A DNA stretch of 54,874 nucleotides from positions 1-54,874 of the forward strand of contig JAUNHQ010000013.1 in the NCBI GenBank assembly GCA_030535425.1, in the 5' to 3' direction. Under the pieces are notes generated by a model. That model was not told the origin of the DNA, did no database searches, and was given only the letters and a program-made list of their open reading frames with translations. This stretch comes from Pseudomonadota bacterium. Its GTDB lineage: Bacteria; Pseudomonadota; Gammaproteobacteria; Burkholderiales; Burkholderiaceae_C. Each line of letters opens with the position of its first letter. The stretch's first letter is position 1. A program made the translations under genes and the position numbers. This document shows, in pieces, positions 8,289-16,973 of this stretch.

Positions 8289-9171
8289 AATACGCTTGCA
8301 GAAACTCCACGCTCACCCGTACCTTGGCCGACAGTTGCAGACGCGAGGGGTAGACGGCCCAGACATTGGCCTCTTGTCCCCATTCGGGCAATAGCTGCAC
8401 CAGCCGCCCGGTGCGCAGATGGGTGCCTACGTCCCACAGTGAGCGAAGGGCGATGCCCAGCCCGTCCAGCGCCCATTGCACCACCATCTCGCCATTGTTA
8501 GCGGATAGCGGCCCTGTGACTTTGGCTGTGTGTTCGGCCATCCCCGCACGCAGGCGCCATACGCCGAACGGGTGGTCACGCTCCTTGATCACCAGGCAAT
8601 CGTGGGCGGCCAGTTCTGCGGGGGTGCGCGGCGCCCCCCTGCGGCGCACGTAGTCGGGGGCTGCGCACAGCACGCGGTGGTTGTGGGCCAGGCGGCGTGC
8701 AATCAGATGCGGCGCAATGTCGTCCCCAATGCGCACATCCAGGTCAAGCCCTTCGCCCGCCACGTCCACCAGGCGGTCAAATACTTCCAGGCGCACCTGC
8801 AGGCCCGGGTACTGCTGCACCAGCTGTGATAGCGCGGGGGCAAGCACGCGGCGGCCAAAGCCCAGGCTGCTGCTCACTCGCAGCAGGCCCCGAGGGGCGC
8901 TGCGGGTCACCGCTACTTCCTGCAGGAGCTGATCCATGTCGTCCAGAATGCGCTGTGCCCAGTGGAACACGCGCTCACCGTGGTCGGTGATGGCCAGGCG
9001 ACGCGTGGTGCGGTGCAGCAGGGGAACGCCGAGATCTTGCTCCAGCAGGCGCAAACGCTTGCTCACATAGGCGGGTGAGGCCCCCAGTTCTTGCGCTGCT
9101 GCGGCAAAGCTGGCCTTGCGCACCACGGTGCAAAACACGCGCAGGTCATCGGTGGGTGGAAATTTATTCAC
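8239..9171 (-). CDS. LysR-type regulator divergent from tartrate dehydrogenase (DmlR/TtuA-like)
   Basis: The 310-residue protein has the LysR HTH in residues 1-65 (DDLRVFCTVVRKASFAAAAQELG, ASPAYVSKRLRLLEQDLGVPLLHRTTRRLAIT) and a full effector domain ending in a helix after SRLQLSAKVRVSVEFLQAYF. This subgroup is the one that includes regulators of tartrate and D-malate use. The start is a GTG at 9171. It is divergent from a TtuC/DmlA-type dehydrogenase, which is its probable target. It ends 50 bp inside the 3' end of the other LysR gene, on the opposite strand. Confidence 0.9.
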   Translation of the reverse strand: MNKFPPTDDLRVFCTVVRKASFAAAAQELGASPAYVSKRLRLLEQDLGVPLLHRTTRRLAITDHGERVFHWAQRILDDMDQLLQEVAVTRSAPRGLLRVSSSLGFGRRVLAPALSQLVQQYPGLQVRLEVFDRLVDVAGEGLDLDVRIGDDIAPHLIARRLAHNHRVLCAAPDYVRRRGAPRTPAELAAHDCLVIKERDHPFGVWRLRAGMAEHTAKVTGPLSANNGEMVVQWALDGLGIALRSLWDVGTHLRTGRLVQLLPEWGQEANVWAVYPSRLQLSAKVRVSVEFLQAYFTRQGVGTHAPLTPAS

Positions 9172-9209
9172 GATCAGTGAATAGAATCATTACGAGGAAT
9201 AGGATTGTA

Positions 9210-9224
9210 TGAATTACGTATTCA
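9210..9224. promoter_or_regulatory. Candidate LysR operator ahead of the tartrate dehydrogenase gene
   Basis: TGAAT-TACGT-ATTCA is a perfect 5-bp dyad in the 97-bp divergent promoter region between the LysR gene (start 9171) and the dehydrogenase gene (start 9269). A related imperfect TGAAT...CATTA dyad begins at 9178. The role as operator is inferred from position and symmetry. Confidence 0.45.
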
Positions 9225-9268
9225 ATGAACAATGACATCACCATCTACTTGAGTGAAAGAGAACACGC

Positions 9269-10360
9269 ATGCAAAAGCAAAGCTACAAGATTGCCGTGAT
9301 CGCCGGTGACGGCATAGGCAAGGAGGTGATGCCCGAGGGGCTGCGCGCGGTGCAGGCGGCGGCAAACCGCTTTGGCCTGGTGCTGGACTGCCAGCACTTT
9401 GACTGGGCGCACTGCGACTACTACGCACAGCACGGCAAGATGATGCCCGACGACTGGCGCGCCCAGCTTGAAGGCATGGACGCCATCTTTTTTGGCGCCG
9501 TGGGCTGGCCCGCCACGGTGCCTGACCACATCTCCCTGTGGGGGTCGCTGCTGAAGTTCCGCCGCGAGTTTGACCAGTACATCAACCTGCGCCCGGTGCG
9601 CCTGTTTGAAGGTGTTCCCTGCCCGCTGGCAGGCCGCAAGCCAGGCGATATTGACTACTACGTGGTGCGCGAGAACACCGAGGGCGAATACACGTCGCTG
9701 GGCGGCATCATGTACGAGGGCACTGACCGCGAGATCGTCATCCAGGAATCCGTCTATTCCCGCAAGGGGGCCGACCGCTTGCTGAAATTTGCGTTTGAGC
9801 TGGCCCAAAGCCGCCCGCGCAAGCACGTCACGCTGGCCACCAAGAGCAACGGCATCGCCATCAGCATGCCCTGGTGGGATCAGCGCGCCGATGCCATGGC
9901 CCGGCAGTACCCTGGTGTCACGCTGGACAAGCAGCATATCGACATCCTCACCGCGCGCTTCGTGCTGCAGCCGGACCGCTTTGACGTGGTGGCCGCCACC
10001 AACCTGTTTGGCGACATCCTGTCTGACCTGGGCCCGGCCACCACGGGCACCATTGGCCTGGCTCCTTCGGCCAATCTGAACCCGGACCGCACCTTTCCCA
10101 GCCTGTTCGAGCCGGTGCATGGCTCTGCGCCTGACATTTATGGCCAGAACATCGCCAACCCCATTGCCATGGTCTGGTCTGGCGCGCTCATGCTGGACTT
10201 TCTCACCCACGGCCAAGGCGCCGGGCGGCAGGCGCATGACGCCATCGTGGCCGCCATCGAGCAGGTCATCAAGGATGGCCCGCGCACGCCTGACCTGGGC
10301 GGCAGTGCCTCCACCACGCAGGTGGGGGAAGCCATTGCCAGACTGATCGCACAGCACTGA
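9269..10360 (+). CDS. ttuC: Tartrate dehydrogenase / D-malate dehydrogenase (decarboxylating)
   Basis: The 363-residue protein belongs to the isopropylmalate/isocitrate dehydrogenase family. It starts with YKIAVIAGDGIGKEVMPEGLRAV and carries the substrate-binding Arg region, YYVVRENTEGEYTSLGG, the metal-binding FDVVAATNLFGDILSDLGP and the adenine-binding FEPVHGSAPDIYGQNIANP. The VRENTEGEY wording and the overall length match TtuC/DmlA enzymes, which oxidise tartrate or D-malate with NAD+ and Mn2+/Mg2+. The divergent LysR gene is the likely regulator. With the neighbouring operon it makes a cluster for plant-type hydroxy and sugar diacids. TtuC and DmlA cannot be told apart here. Confidence 0.9.
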   Translation: MQKQSYKIAVIAGDGIGKEVMPEGLRAVQAAANRFGLVLDCQHFDWAHCDYYAQHGKMMPDDWRAQLEGMDAIFFGAVGWPATVPDHISLWGSLLKFRREFDQYINLRPVRLFEGVPCPLAGRKPGDIDYYVVRENTEGEYTSLGGIMYEGTDREIVIQESVYSRKGADRLLKFAFELAQSRPRKHVTLATKSNGIAISMPWWDQRADAMARQYPGVTLDKQHIDILTARFVLQPDRFDVVAATNLFGDILSDLGPATTGTIGLAPSANLNPDRTFPSLFEPVHGSAPDIYGQNIANPIAMVWSGALMLDFLTHGQGAGRQAHDAIVAAIEQVIKDGPRTPDLGGSASTTQVGEAIARLIAQH

Positions 10361-10698
10361 TTCTGAACAAATAGGACAAGAAGGCCGAAGGCGGCGGTGG
10401 GCGGGCCGGCACGGCTGCATCTCATCACGCAAGGGCAGGCAGCGGCGCCCGCTCGTCGCCAGGTGCGATCTGCAAGAGGATCTGCTGTCCGCTGCAAGCC
10501 AGTATGCACGGACAGATGGGGGACATCCCCGCAGCACAAGCTGAGGCAAACTACCGGGGCAACTGGCCAGCCACAGCGTCAGGTGTGTCGGCCTGGGCTG
10601 GGCAGTTTTGCCGAACCCGGAAGTGGTCTTTCAAGTGTGTTTGTCAGGCTTCGGTCTGCCACAGACATCCTCTGCTGTTTTCTCTTATTTCCTATCCC
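10361..10698. other. Non-coding gap between ttuC and the nitronate monooxygenase gene
   Basis: No convincing gene was found in this 338-bp stretch. It begins GC-rich and becomes pyrimidine-rich just ahead of the next start. The downstream gene's frame is open back to an ATG at 10504, but residues coded there have no family resemblance, so it is treated as 5' leader. No copy of the dispersed repeat and no clear terminator are present. Confidence 0.5.
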
Positions 10699-11655
10699 AT
10701 GCGTTCATTGCCTTCTGTCTTCAGCAAGCTGCACCTGCCCATCATCGGCTCGCCCCTGTTCATCATCAGCAACCCCAAGCTCGTCATAGCCCAGTGCACC
10801 GCAGGCATCGTGGGCAGCATGCCCGCGCTCAACGCCCGCCCGGCCAGCCAGCTGGACGAATGGCTGCACGAAATCACCGAGGGCCTGGCCGCCTGGGACA
10901 AGGCCCACCCCGATCAGCCCGCCGCTCCTTTTGCCATCAACCAGATCGTGCACAAAAGCAATGACCGTCTGGAGCACGACATGCAGGTCTGCGCCAAATA
11001 CAAGGTGCCTCTCATCATCACCAGCCTGGGCGCGCGCGAAGACGTCAACCAGGCCGTGCACGCCTGGGGTGGGCTGGTGCTGCACGACGTGATCAACAAC
11101 CGCTTTGCCCGCAAAGCCGTGGAAAAAGGCGCCGACGGCCTGATTGCCGTGGCCGCTGGTGCGGGTGGCCACGCCGGCATCAAAAGCCCGTTCGCGCTCA
11201 TCCAGGAAATCCGCGAATGGTTTGACGGCCCTCTGGCCCTGTCCGGCAGCATTGCCAACGGCGCCGCCGTGCTGGCCGCGCAGGCGTGCGGGGCAGACTT
11301 TGCCTACATCGGCTCGGCCTTCATCGCCACCGACGAAGCCCGCGCCGCCGATGCCTACAAGCAAGCCATCGTGGACGGCACCTCGGACGACATCGTCTAC
11401 AGCAACCTCTTTACCGGCGTGCACGGCAACTACCTGGCCCCGTCCATCCGCGCCGCCGGGCTGGATCCCGACCACCTGCCCGAAAGCGACCCCAGCCAAA
11501 TGAACTTTGGCGGCGGCGGCAGCAAAAAAGCCTGGAAAGACATCTGGGGCAGCGGCCAGGGCATTGGCGCGGTCAAGGCCGTGGTGCCCGCCGCCGAACT
11601 GGTGGCCCGCCTGGCGCGCGAATACGCTGCCGCACGCCAGCGGCTGGCGCTGTGA
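10699..11655 (+). CDS. Nitronate monooxygenase-like flavin oxidoreductase
   Basis: The protein is about 318 residues and belongs to the FMN-dependent 2-nitropropane dioxygenase family, a TIM barrel that oxidises alkyl nitronates. Family features are the start LHLPIIGSPLFIISNPKLVIAQ, the phosphate-binding ADGLIAVAAGAGGHAG with its catalytic-type His, and GADFAYIGSAFIATDEA. The start at 10699 was chosen because the fold begins a few residues later. There is no strong Shine-Dalgarno there, and an in-frame ATG at 10504 would add 65 unrelated residues. It appears monocistronic, and its 3' end faces cphA with a repeat copy between. The physiological substrate is unknown. Confidence 0.82.
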   Translation: MRSLPSVFSKLHLPIIGSPLFIISNPKLVIAQCTAGIVGSMPALNARPASQLDEWLHEITEGLAAWDKAHPDQPAAPFAINQIVHKSNDRLEHDMQVCAKYKVPLIITSLGAREDVNQAVHAWGGLVLHDVINNRFARKAVEKGADGLIAVAAGAGGHAGIKSPFALIQEIREWFDGPLALSGSIANGAAVLAAQACGADFAYIGSAFIATDEARAADAYKQAIVDGTSDDIVYSNLFTGVHGNYLAPSIRAAGLDPDHLPESDPSQMNFGGGGSKKAWKDIWGSGQGIGAVKAVVPAAELVARLAREYAAARQRLAL

Positions 11656-11710
11656 AAGCGCCGCGCGCGCTTGCATGGCGTATGGCTCTGCGCGTGATGT
11701 CGCTTTAGTG

Positions 11711-11763
11711 AAAAGGCTTTTTGCGCGCGATTGATAAGGGTTTTAAGCTATACAAAATATAGC
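11711..11763 (+). repeat. Dispersed repeat copy 2 (AAGGG subtype), convergent junction
   Basis: Starts AAAAGGC, has TTGCGCGC, then AAGGGTTTTAAGCTAT and closes with ATAGC. It lies between the 3' ends of the nitronate monooxygenase gene and cphA. The AGCTAT/ATAGC arms can form an AT-rich hairpin. Confidence 0.85.
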
Positions 11764-11834
11764 AATCGCCGTATTCAATCACCTGTGTGCCTGGCAGACC
11801 AAGGCTTGAGGCGTCCGGCGCGCAGAGATGGCGC

Positions 11835-14516
11835 TCAGATGCGCGCTGCCTGTGCTTCCAGCGAGGCGATTGCCTGAGCCGTTTTGCGCTGGGCTATGGG
11901 GCGGGGTTGGCGCCGGTTCTTGCTGGCAGCGGGGGGGAGCTGCCGGGCCTGCGTTTGTGTGACGCGCTGCTGGATATGGGCTAGAGCCTGTTCCACTTGA
12001 TCGATCAGGATCAGGCACAAATCACCTGGGTTCAATGTTCCCAGGGCGCGGTCAATGGCGGTGAACTCGCCGTGAATTTCCTCCACTTGGCGCGTGCGCG
12101 TCGCGCCTTCCAGCCCTTGCCGCAGCAGGGCCAGCACTTCACCATCGGCGCGCCCGCGCTGGCAGGCATCTTGGTAGAGGATGACGTTGTCAAACGCGGC
12201 GCCAAGCAGGCGGGTCTGGTCGCGAATGTCCTCATCGCGCCGGTCGCCGGCGCCGCTGATGACGACAGTGCGGCGCTTGGCAGGCATGTTGTCGATGCTC
12301 TTGATCAGCGCGGCGATGGCGTCGGGGTTATGGCCGTAGTCGGCAATCACGGTAGCGCCTGCGTAGTCAAACAGGTTGAATCGCCCAGGCACGCCGTGCA
12401 GATCGCTGATGAAGCTGCTCAGCCCCTTTTGGATGGCGTCCCAGCCCGTGTTGACGGCCCAGGCAGCCGCCACCGATGCCATGCAGTTTTCTACCTGGAA
12501 ACCAATCTGGCCCTGGCGGGTGAAGGGAATGTGTGCCAGTGGCAGGCGCTTGATGAAGCTGCCTTCGGCACAGACGATGTGGCCGTCTTCGACGAAGACC
12601 ACGCGCTTGCCCTGGGCGCGGTGGGTGGCGATGACGGGGTGGTGCCCGTCCGTGGCAAAGAAGGTGACGCTGCCTGGGCAATGCGGCGCCATGGCAACCA
12701 CGGCTGGATCGGTCGCATTGAGCACGGCGGTGCCTGTGGGCGCCACGTTGAGCACGATCACGCGCTTGAGCACCTTCAGGTCTTCGAGCGTGGTGATGTA
12801 GTTCAGGCCCAGGTGGTCGCCCTGGCCCAGGTTGGTGACGATGGCCACGTCGCACTGGTCAAAGGCCAGGCCTTCGCGCAGCAGGCCGCCGCGCGCGGTT
12901 TCCAGAACGGCGGCGTCCACGTCGGGATGGGCCAGCACGTTGCGGGCACTGCGTGGGCCGGAGCAGTCGCCAGAGTCGATCTGACGGCCATTGACGTACA
13001 CGCCATCGGTGTTGGTCATGCCTACGCGCAGCCCCTGGGTACGCAGCAGGTGGGCGGTCAGCCGCACGGTGGTGGTTTTGCCATTGGTGCCGGTCACGGC
13101 TACCACGGGGATACGCCCGTTACCGCCGTGCGGGTACATGAGGCCCATCACAGCAGCGCCCACGTCGCGGCCCTTGCCAAAGGATGGGCTGATGTGCATG
13201 CGCAGGCCGGGGGCGGCATTGACTTCGACAATGCCGCCGTTTTGTGCTTCCAGCGGTTTCATGACGGTTTCGCACACCACGTCCACGCCACAAATATCCA
13301 GCCCCACGGTTTGAGCCGCCTCAATGGCGCGTGCGGCCACGTCGGGATGCACGCTGTCGGTCACGTCAGTGGCGGTGCCGCCAGTGGATAGGTTGGCGTT
13401 GTTACGCAACACCACGCGCTGGCCCTTGGTGGGCACGGCGTCGGGCGTGAGCCCCTGGGCTTGCAAGCGCGCCTGGGCAATGGTGTCGATGCGGATCTTG
13501 GTCAGTGAGGTGCCGTGGCCTTCGCCCCGGCGCGGGTCGCGATTGACCTGGGCTACCAGCTCGCGCACGGTGTGCTGACCATCGCCAATGACCAGCGGCG
13601 GGTCGCGCCGGGCGGCCGCTACCAGCTTGTTGCCCACCACCAGCAGACGAAAGTCGTGGCCGGGCAGGTAGCTTTCCACCATGACCTGGCCGTAGGCTGA
13701 AGCTGCTTGATAGGCGATGTCGAAATGCGCACGGTCATAGATGCCGACGGTCACGCCCTTGCCCTGGTTGCCATCCTGTGGTTTGACCACCACGGGCAGG
13801 CCAATGTCCTGCGCCACGGACCAGCCATCTTCCAGGCTGGTCACGGGCCTGCCCAGCGGCACGGGCACGCCTGCGGCATGCAGCAGCTTCTTGGTCAGGT
13901 CCTTGTCCTGGGCGATGGATTCGGCAATGGCGCTGGTGCCATCGACCTCTGCGGCCTGGATGCGGCGCTGCTGGCTGCCCCAGCCCAGTTGCACCAGGCT
14001 GCCGCTGGTCAGGCGCCGGTAGGGGATGCCGCGCTTGATCGCTGCCTCGACGATGGCACCTGTGGAGGGGCCCAGGCGCTCGTCTTCGTCCAGCTCGCGC
14101 AGATCGGCCAGTGTGGCGCCCAGGTCAAAGTCTGTGCCTGTGGCGGCGGCGATGCACAACTGCTGGGCTCTTTCAAAAGCCAAGCGCCCCACGGCTTCTT
14201 CGCTGTACTGCACGGCCACCTGGAAAGTGCCGGGCACTTCTGTGGGTGTGGTGCGGCTGAATGTGACGGGGCAGCCGGCCTCGGCCTGCAAAGCCAGCGC
14301 CGTCAGCTCCAGCGCATGGGCCATGGAAATGGGGGTGCTGGGCTTGTTGGCATGCAACGCGCCTACAGATGGAAACAACTCGCGCAGTCTTTTTTCAAAC
14401 GAGGGGGTGACGCGCAGATCCAACTCAGTGGCGTCGCAGGTGACCACGGCCTCAATGGCTGTGTGACGGCTCCACAAGTTGGGGCCGCGCAGTGCGCGAA
14501 TGCGAGTGACTTCCAT
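11835..14516 (-). CDS. cphA: Cyanophycin synthetase
   Basis: The 893-residue enzyme polymerises Asp and Arg into cyanophycin at the expense of ATP. Three parts are visible. The N domain (1 to about 160) starts MEVTRIRALRGPNLWS. The ATP-grasp domain (about 190-450) has VVVKPQDGNQGKGV and IVEVNAAPGLRMH. The Mur-ligase-like domain has an intact P-loop GTNGKTTT at 476-483 and a C-terminal ligase part with HGVPGRFNLF and DYGHNPDAI. The ATG at 14516 has an AGGA at good spacing; an in-frame TTG five codons upstream is less likely. It is 53 bp downstream of cphA' and probably co-transcribed. The last 45 residues are a basic, Gln/Ala-rich tail. Confidence 0.95.
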   Translation of the reverse strand: MEVTRIRALRGPNLWSRHTAIEAVVTCDATELDLRVTPSFEKRLRELFPSVGALHANKPSTPISMAHALELTALALQAEAGCPVTFSRTTPTEVPGTFQVAVQYSEEAVGRLAFERAQQLCIAAATGTDFDLGATLADLRELDEDERLGPSTGAIVEAAIKRGIPYRRLTSGSLVQLGWGSQQRRIQAAEVDGTSAIAESIAQDKDLTKKLLHAAGVPVPLGRPVTSLEDGWSVAQDIGLPVVVKPQDGNQGKGVTVGIYDRAHFDIAYQAASAYGQVMVESYLPGHDFRLLVVGNKLVAAARRDPPLVIGDGQHTVRELVAQVNRDPRRGEGHGTSLTKIRIDTIAQARLQAQGLTPDAVPTKGQRVVLRNNANLSTGGTATDVTDSVHPDVAARAIEAAQTVGLDICGVDVVCETVMKPLEAQNGGIVEVNAAPGLRMHISPSFGKGRDVGAAVMGLMYPHGGNGRIPVVAVTGTNGKTTTVRLTAHLLRTQGLRVGMTNTDGVYVNGRQIDSGDCSGPRSARNVLAHPDVDAAVLETARGGLLREGLAFDQCDVAIVTNLGQGDHLGLNYITTLEDLKVLKRVIVLNVAPTGTAVLNATDPAVVAMAPHCPGSVTFFATDGHHPVIATHRAQGKRVVFVEDGHIVCAEGSFIKRLPLAHIPFTRQGQIGFQVENCMASVAAAWAVNTGWDAIQKGLSSFISDLHGVPGRFNLFDYAGATVIADYGHNPDAIAALIKSIDNMPAKRRTVVISGAGDRRDEDIRDQTRLLGAAFDNVILYQDACQRGRADGEVLALLRQGLEGATRTRQVEEIHGEFTAIDRALGTLNPGDLCLILIDQVEQALAHIQQRVTQTQARQLPPAASKNRRQPRPIAQRKTAQAIASLEAQAARI

Positions 14517-14569
14517 GAACAATCCTGTCAATGAGACAACTGTGGCGATACAACGGCTGGCGTCGGCAA

Positions 14570-16873
14570 TCAGTGGACAGCGCCTGCGTGTCGGTTTCCA
14601 CTAAAACGCAACAAACCTGCACGAATCAGGTCAACGGAAATCCCCAGCGACCACGCTGCCGCTACGGCAGCCAGCACATGGGGACGCACATCGTCGGGAG
14701 ACTCGCGCGTGATACCGCATAGGCTGGAGGTATTGAGGTTGACCAGGGGGATTTCCTGCGTGCCGGTGTCCAGCAGGATGTCTGTCCCGCGGGCAAAAAC
14801 GCAACGCCCCTTGCGTTCGCGGTGCGCTTGCAGGGCAGGGGGATCGGGTGTAAGGCTGTAAAGCAGCACTTCGCCGTCGCTGTAGCCAGCCAGTGCCAGC
14901 ACCTGGGGGTCGTCGGCGTTGAGCACGGCTGCGCCTTTGGGTAGAACCACATCCACCTGCGTGCGCACGATGCCGGGCATCTGGTCGGCTTCGGTGATGT
15001 ACAGGTCTTTCAGGCCCTGCGGGCCGGGCATGGCCATGACGACGCCGACCTGGCAGCGGTCATACGGCAGTCCCTCGGCCAGGATCTGGCGCGGGGTGGT
15101 TTCGATCACGGCGGCCTGTACATTGCGATTGATGAGCAGTTGCTCGCCAGCCTGGTAGTGGCGAGCGTCATGGGGTGACAGCTTCCGAGCGCCCAGGAAC
15201 AGCCCATCCTGGCAAGCCAGGCCGGTTTGCAGCCCATGCAGGTCAAGCAGCGAAGCCAGCAGGCGGGCGGTCAGCGAATGCTGTCCGTCGCCCAGCAGGC
15301 CAATGATGGGCACGCGCCCGCGGGCGCCATCGGGAAACAAATGCGCCACGATGGCTTCACCCACGGGTTGGGGCTTGCCTGTGGCGGGCTTGAGGTGCAT
15401 CAGCAGCCCGGGGCCGGCGTTGACTTCGACAATGGCACCGCCCTGGGGTGCCAGGGGCTGACTGATGTCTGGCACGACCAGGTCGATGCCGGCGATGTCC
15501 AGGCCCACCACGCGCGCTGCCATGGCGGCCAGCTCGGCGGTGTCGGGGTGTACCTGGGCGGTGACATCGTGGGCCATGTTGCCAGTGCGCTGCACCACGG
15601 CGCTTTGCCCGATCGGCAGCACGCTGTCTGCCGTCAGCCCCTGGCGTGCCAGCTCAAGTGTGACGACGGCATCGCTGATGCGAACGATGTCCAGCGGAAA
15701 CTGCTCTTCCTCGCCACGACGGGGGTCGGTGTTGACTTGCGTCTCGATGAGCTGGGCCACGGTCGAGCGGCCATCGCCGCTGATGCGGGTGATTTCGCCG
15801 CACGCGGCGGCCACCAAGCGGCCGCCGACGATCAGCAGGCGGTGCTCCACACCGGGGATGTAGCGTTCGACGATGACGTCGGAACCTTCTTTTTCGGCAG
15901 CGGCGTAGGCATCTTCAACTTCACGCTGATTGTTCAGATTGAGCGAGACACCGCGCGCGTGGTTGCCGTCCGAGGGCTTGACGACCACGGGCAAGCCAAT
16001 GTCTTCAGCCGCTTCCCAGGCCTGTTCAGCGCTGCCTACGGTACGCCCCTCGGGCACGGGAATGCCGGAGGCCGTCAGCAATTGCTTGGTCAGGTCTTTG
16101 TCGCGCGAGATGCCTTCGGCAATGGCGCTGGTGCGATCGGTTTCGGCAGTCCAGATGCGGCGCATGGCTGCGCCGTGGCCCAGCTGCACCAGGTTGCCTT
16201 CGTTCAGGCGGATGGCGGGAATGCCGCGATCGCTGGCTGCATCCACGATGCAGGCGGTGCTGGGGCCCAGGCAGCGCCGGTCCGCCATTTCGGTCAGGCG
16301 CTCGATGATGGCGCGCACGTCGCAGGGGCGGTCGTTGATGGCGGCCATGACCACCTCACGCGCCGATTCCAGGGCTAGGCGGCCAACGGCTTCTTCGCGT
16401 GTGCGAATCACCACCTTGTACACGCCGCGCTCGTGTGTCATGCGTGCCTTGCCAAAGCCGGTTTTCATGCCGGCCTGGGTCTGCAGCTCCAGCGCCACGT
16501 GTTCCAGAATGTGGCCGGGCCAGGTGCCATCGCGCAGGCGCATCAAAAAGCCGCCACGGCGCCCCACGCTGCAACGGTGTTCGATCAGGCCAGGCAGCCA
16601 GGCGGCCAGGCGTTCGTAAAAGCCGGGCAGGGTGTTGGAGGGGTAGTCCTCCAGCGCGCCGATGTCCACCACGGCTTCAATGACCGGGCGATAGGTCCAG
16701 ATGCTGGGGCCGCGCAGGTAGGTCATGCGCCGGATCACGATGTCGGGAAAAGGGCGGGGCGGCACGGCAGCGGCAGGCGTGGCGTCTTCGGGGGCAGGGG
16801 CGGCGGCAGAAGGCTGTGCATACAATCCGCCACCGCTGGGCGGGTTGCACTGTGTTTGGTCGATTGACGGCAT
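14570..16873 (-). CDS. cphA': CphA' : cyanophycin synthetase paralogue without the Mur-ligase ATP site
   Basis: About 767 residues, co-directional with and upstream of cphA. The N domain (IVIRRMTYLRGPSIWTYRPVIEAVV) and the ATP-grasp domain are kept, with VVVKPSDGNHARGV near 297-309 and IVEVNAGPGLLMHLKP near 481-496. The Mur-like domain has lost its P-loop: where CphA has GTNGKTTT this protein has GDGQHSLT (528-535). It also stops just where CphA continues into the Mur-ligase C-terminal part. It therefore should keep only one of the two ATP-dependent ligase sites. Paired cphA/cphA' genes are known from betaproteobacteria such as Cupriavidus. Residues 1-45 are a low-complexity Pro/Ala stretch and the start at 16873 is uncertain, since no good ribosome site is seen. 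Confidence 0.88.
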   Translation of the reverse strand: MPSIDQTQCNPPSGGGLYAQPSAAAPAPEDATPAAAVPPRPFPDIVIRRMTYLRGPSIWTYRPVIEAVVDIGALEDYPSNTLPGFYERLAAWLPGLIEHRCSVGRRGGFLMRLRDGTWPGHILEHVALELQTQAGMKTGFGKARMTHERGVYKVVIRTREEAVGRLALESAREVVMAAINDRPCDVRAIIERLTEMADRRCLGPSTACIVDAASDRGIPAIRLNEGNLVQLGHGAAMRRIWTAETDRTSAIAEGISRDKDLTKQLLTASGIPVPEGRTVGSAEQAWEAAEDIGLPVVVKPSDGNHARGVSLNLNNQREVEDAYAAAEKEGSDVIVERYIPGVEHRLLIVGGRLVAAACGEITRISGDGRSTVAQLIETQVNTDPRRGEEEQFPLDIVRISDAVVTLELARQGLTADSVLPIGQSAVVQRTGNMAHDVTAQVHPDTAELAAMAARVVGLDIAGIDLVVPDISQPLAPQGGAIVEVNAGPGLLMHLKPATGKPQPVGEAIVAHLFPDGARGRVPIIGLLGDGQHSLTARLLASLLDLHGLQTGLACQDGLFLGARKLSPHDARHYQAGEQLLINRNVQAAVIETTPRQILAEGLPYDRCQVGVVMAMPGPQGLKDLYITEADQMPGIVRTQVDVVLPKGAAVLNADDPQVLALAGYSDGEVLLYSLTPDPPALQAHRERKGRCVFARGTDILLDTGTQEIPLVNLNTSSLCGITRESPDDVRPHVLAAVAAAWSLGISVDLIRAGLLRFSGNRHAGAVH

Positions 16874-16973
16874 AAAAGGCAAGTGCGCTCGCTGTTTGGG
16901 GAAGCTGCTAGTGTCTGGAAAAGTGGTTCGCTGAGCCCTTTTGCGTCTTCCCGGCCCATCGCGTCCGTTTTGC

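Noticed and set aside
10504-10698. N-terminal extension of the nitronate monooxygenase-like protein
   Set aside because: The added 65 residues have no family match and the fold starts only after 10699, although the frame is open.
12000-16870. Long plus-strand frames opposite cphA and cphA'
   Set aside because: Low-complexity translations mirroring the conserved synthetases; not genes.
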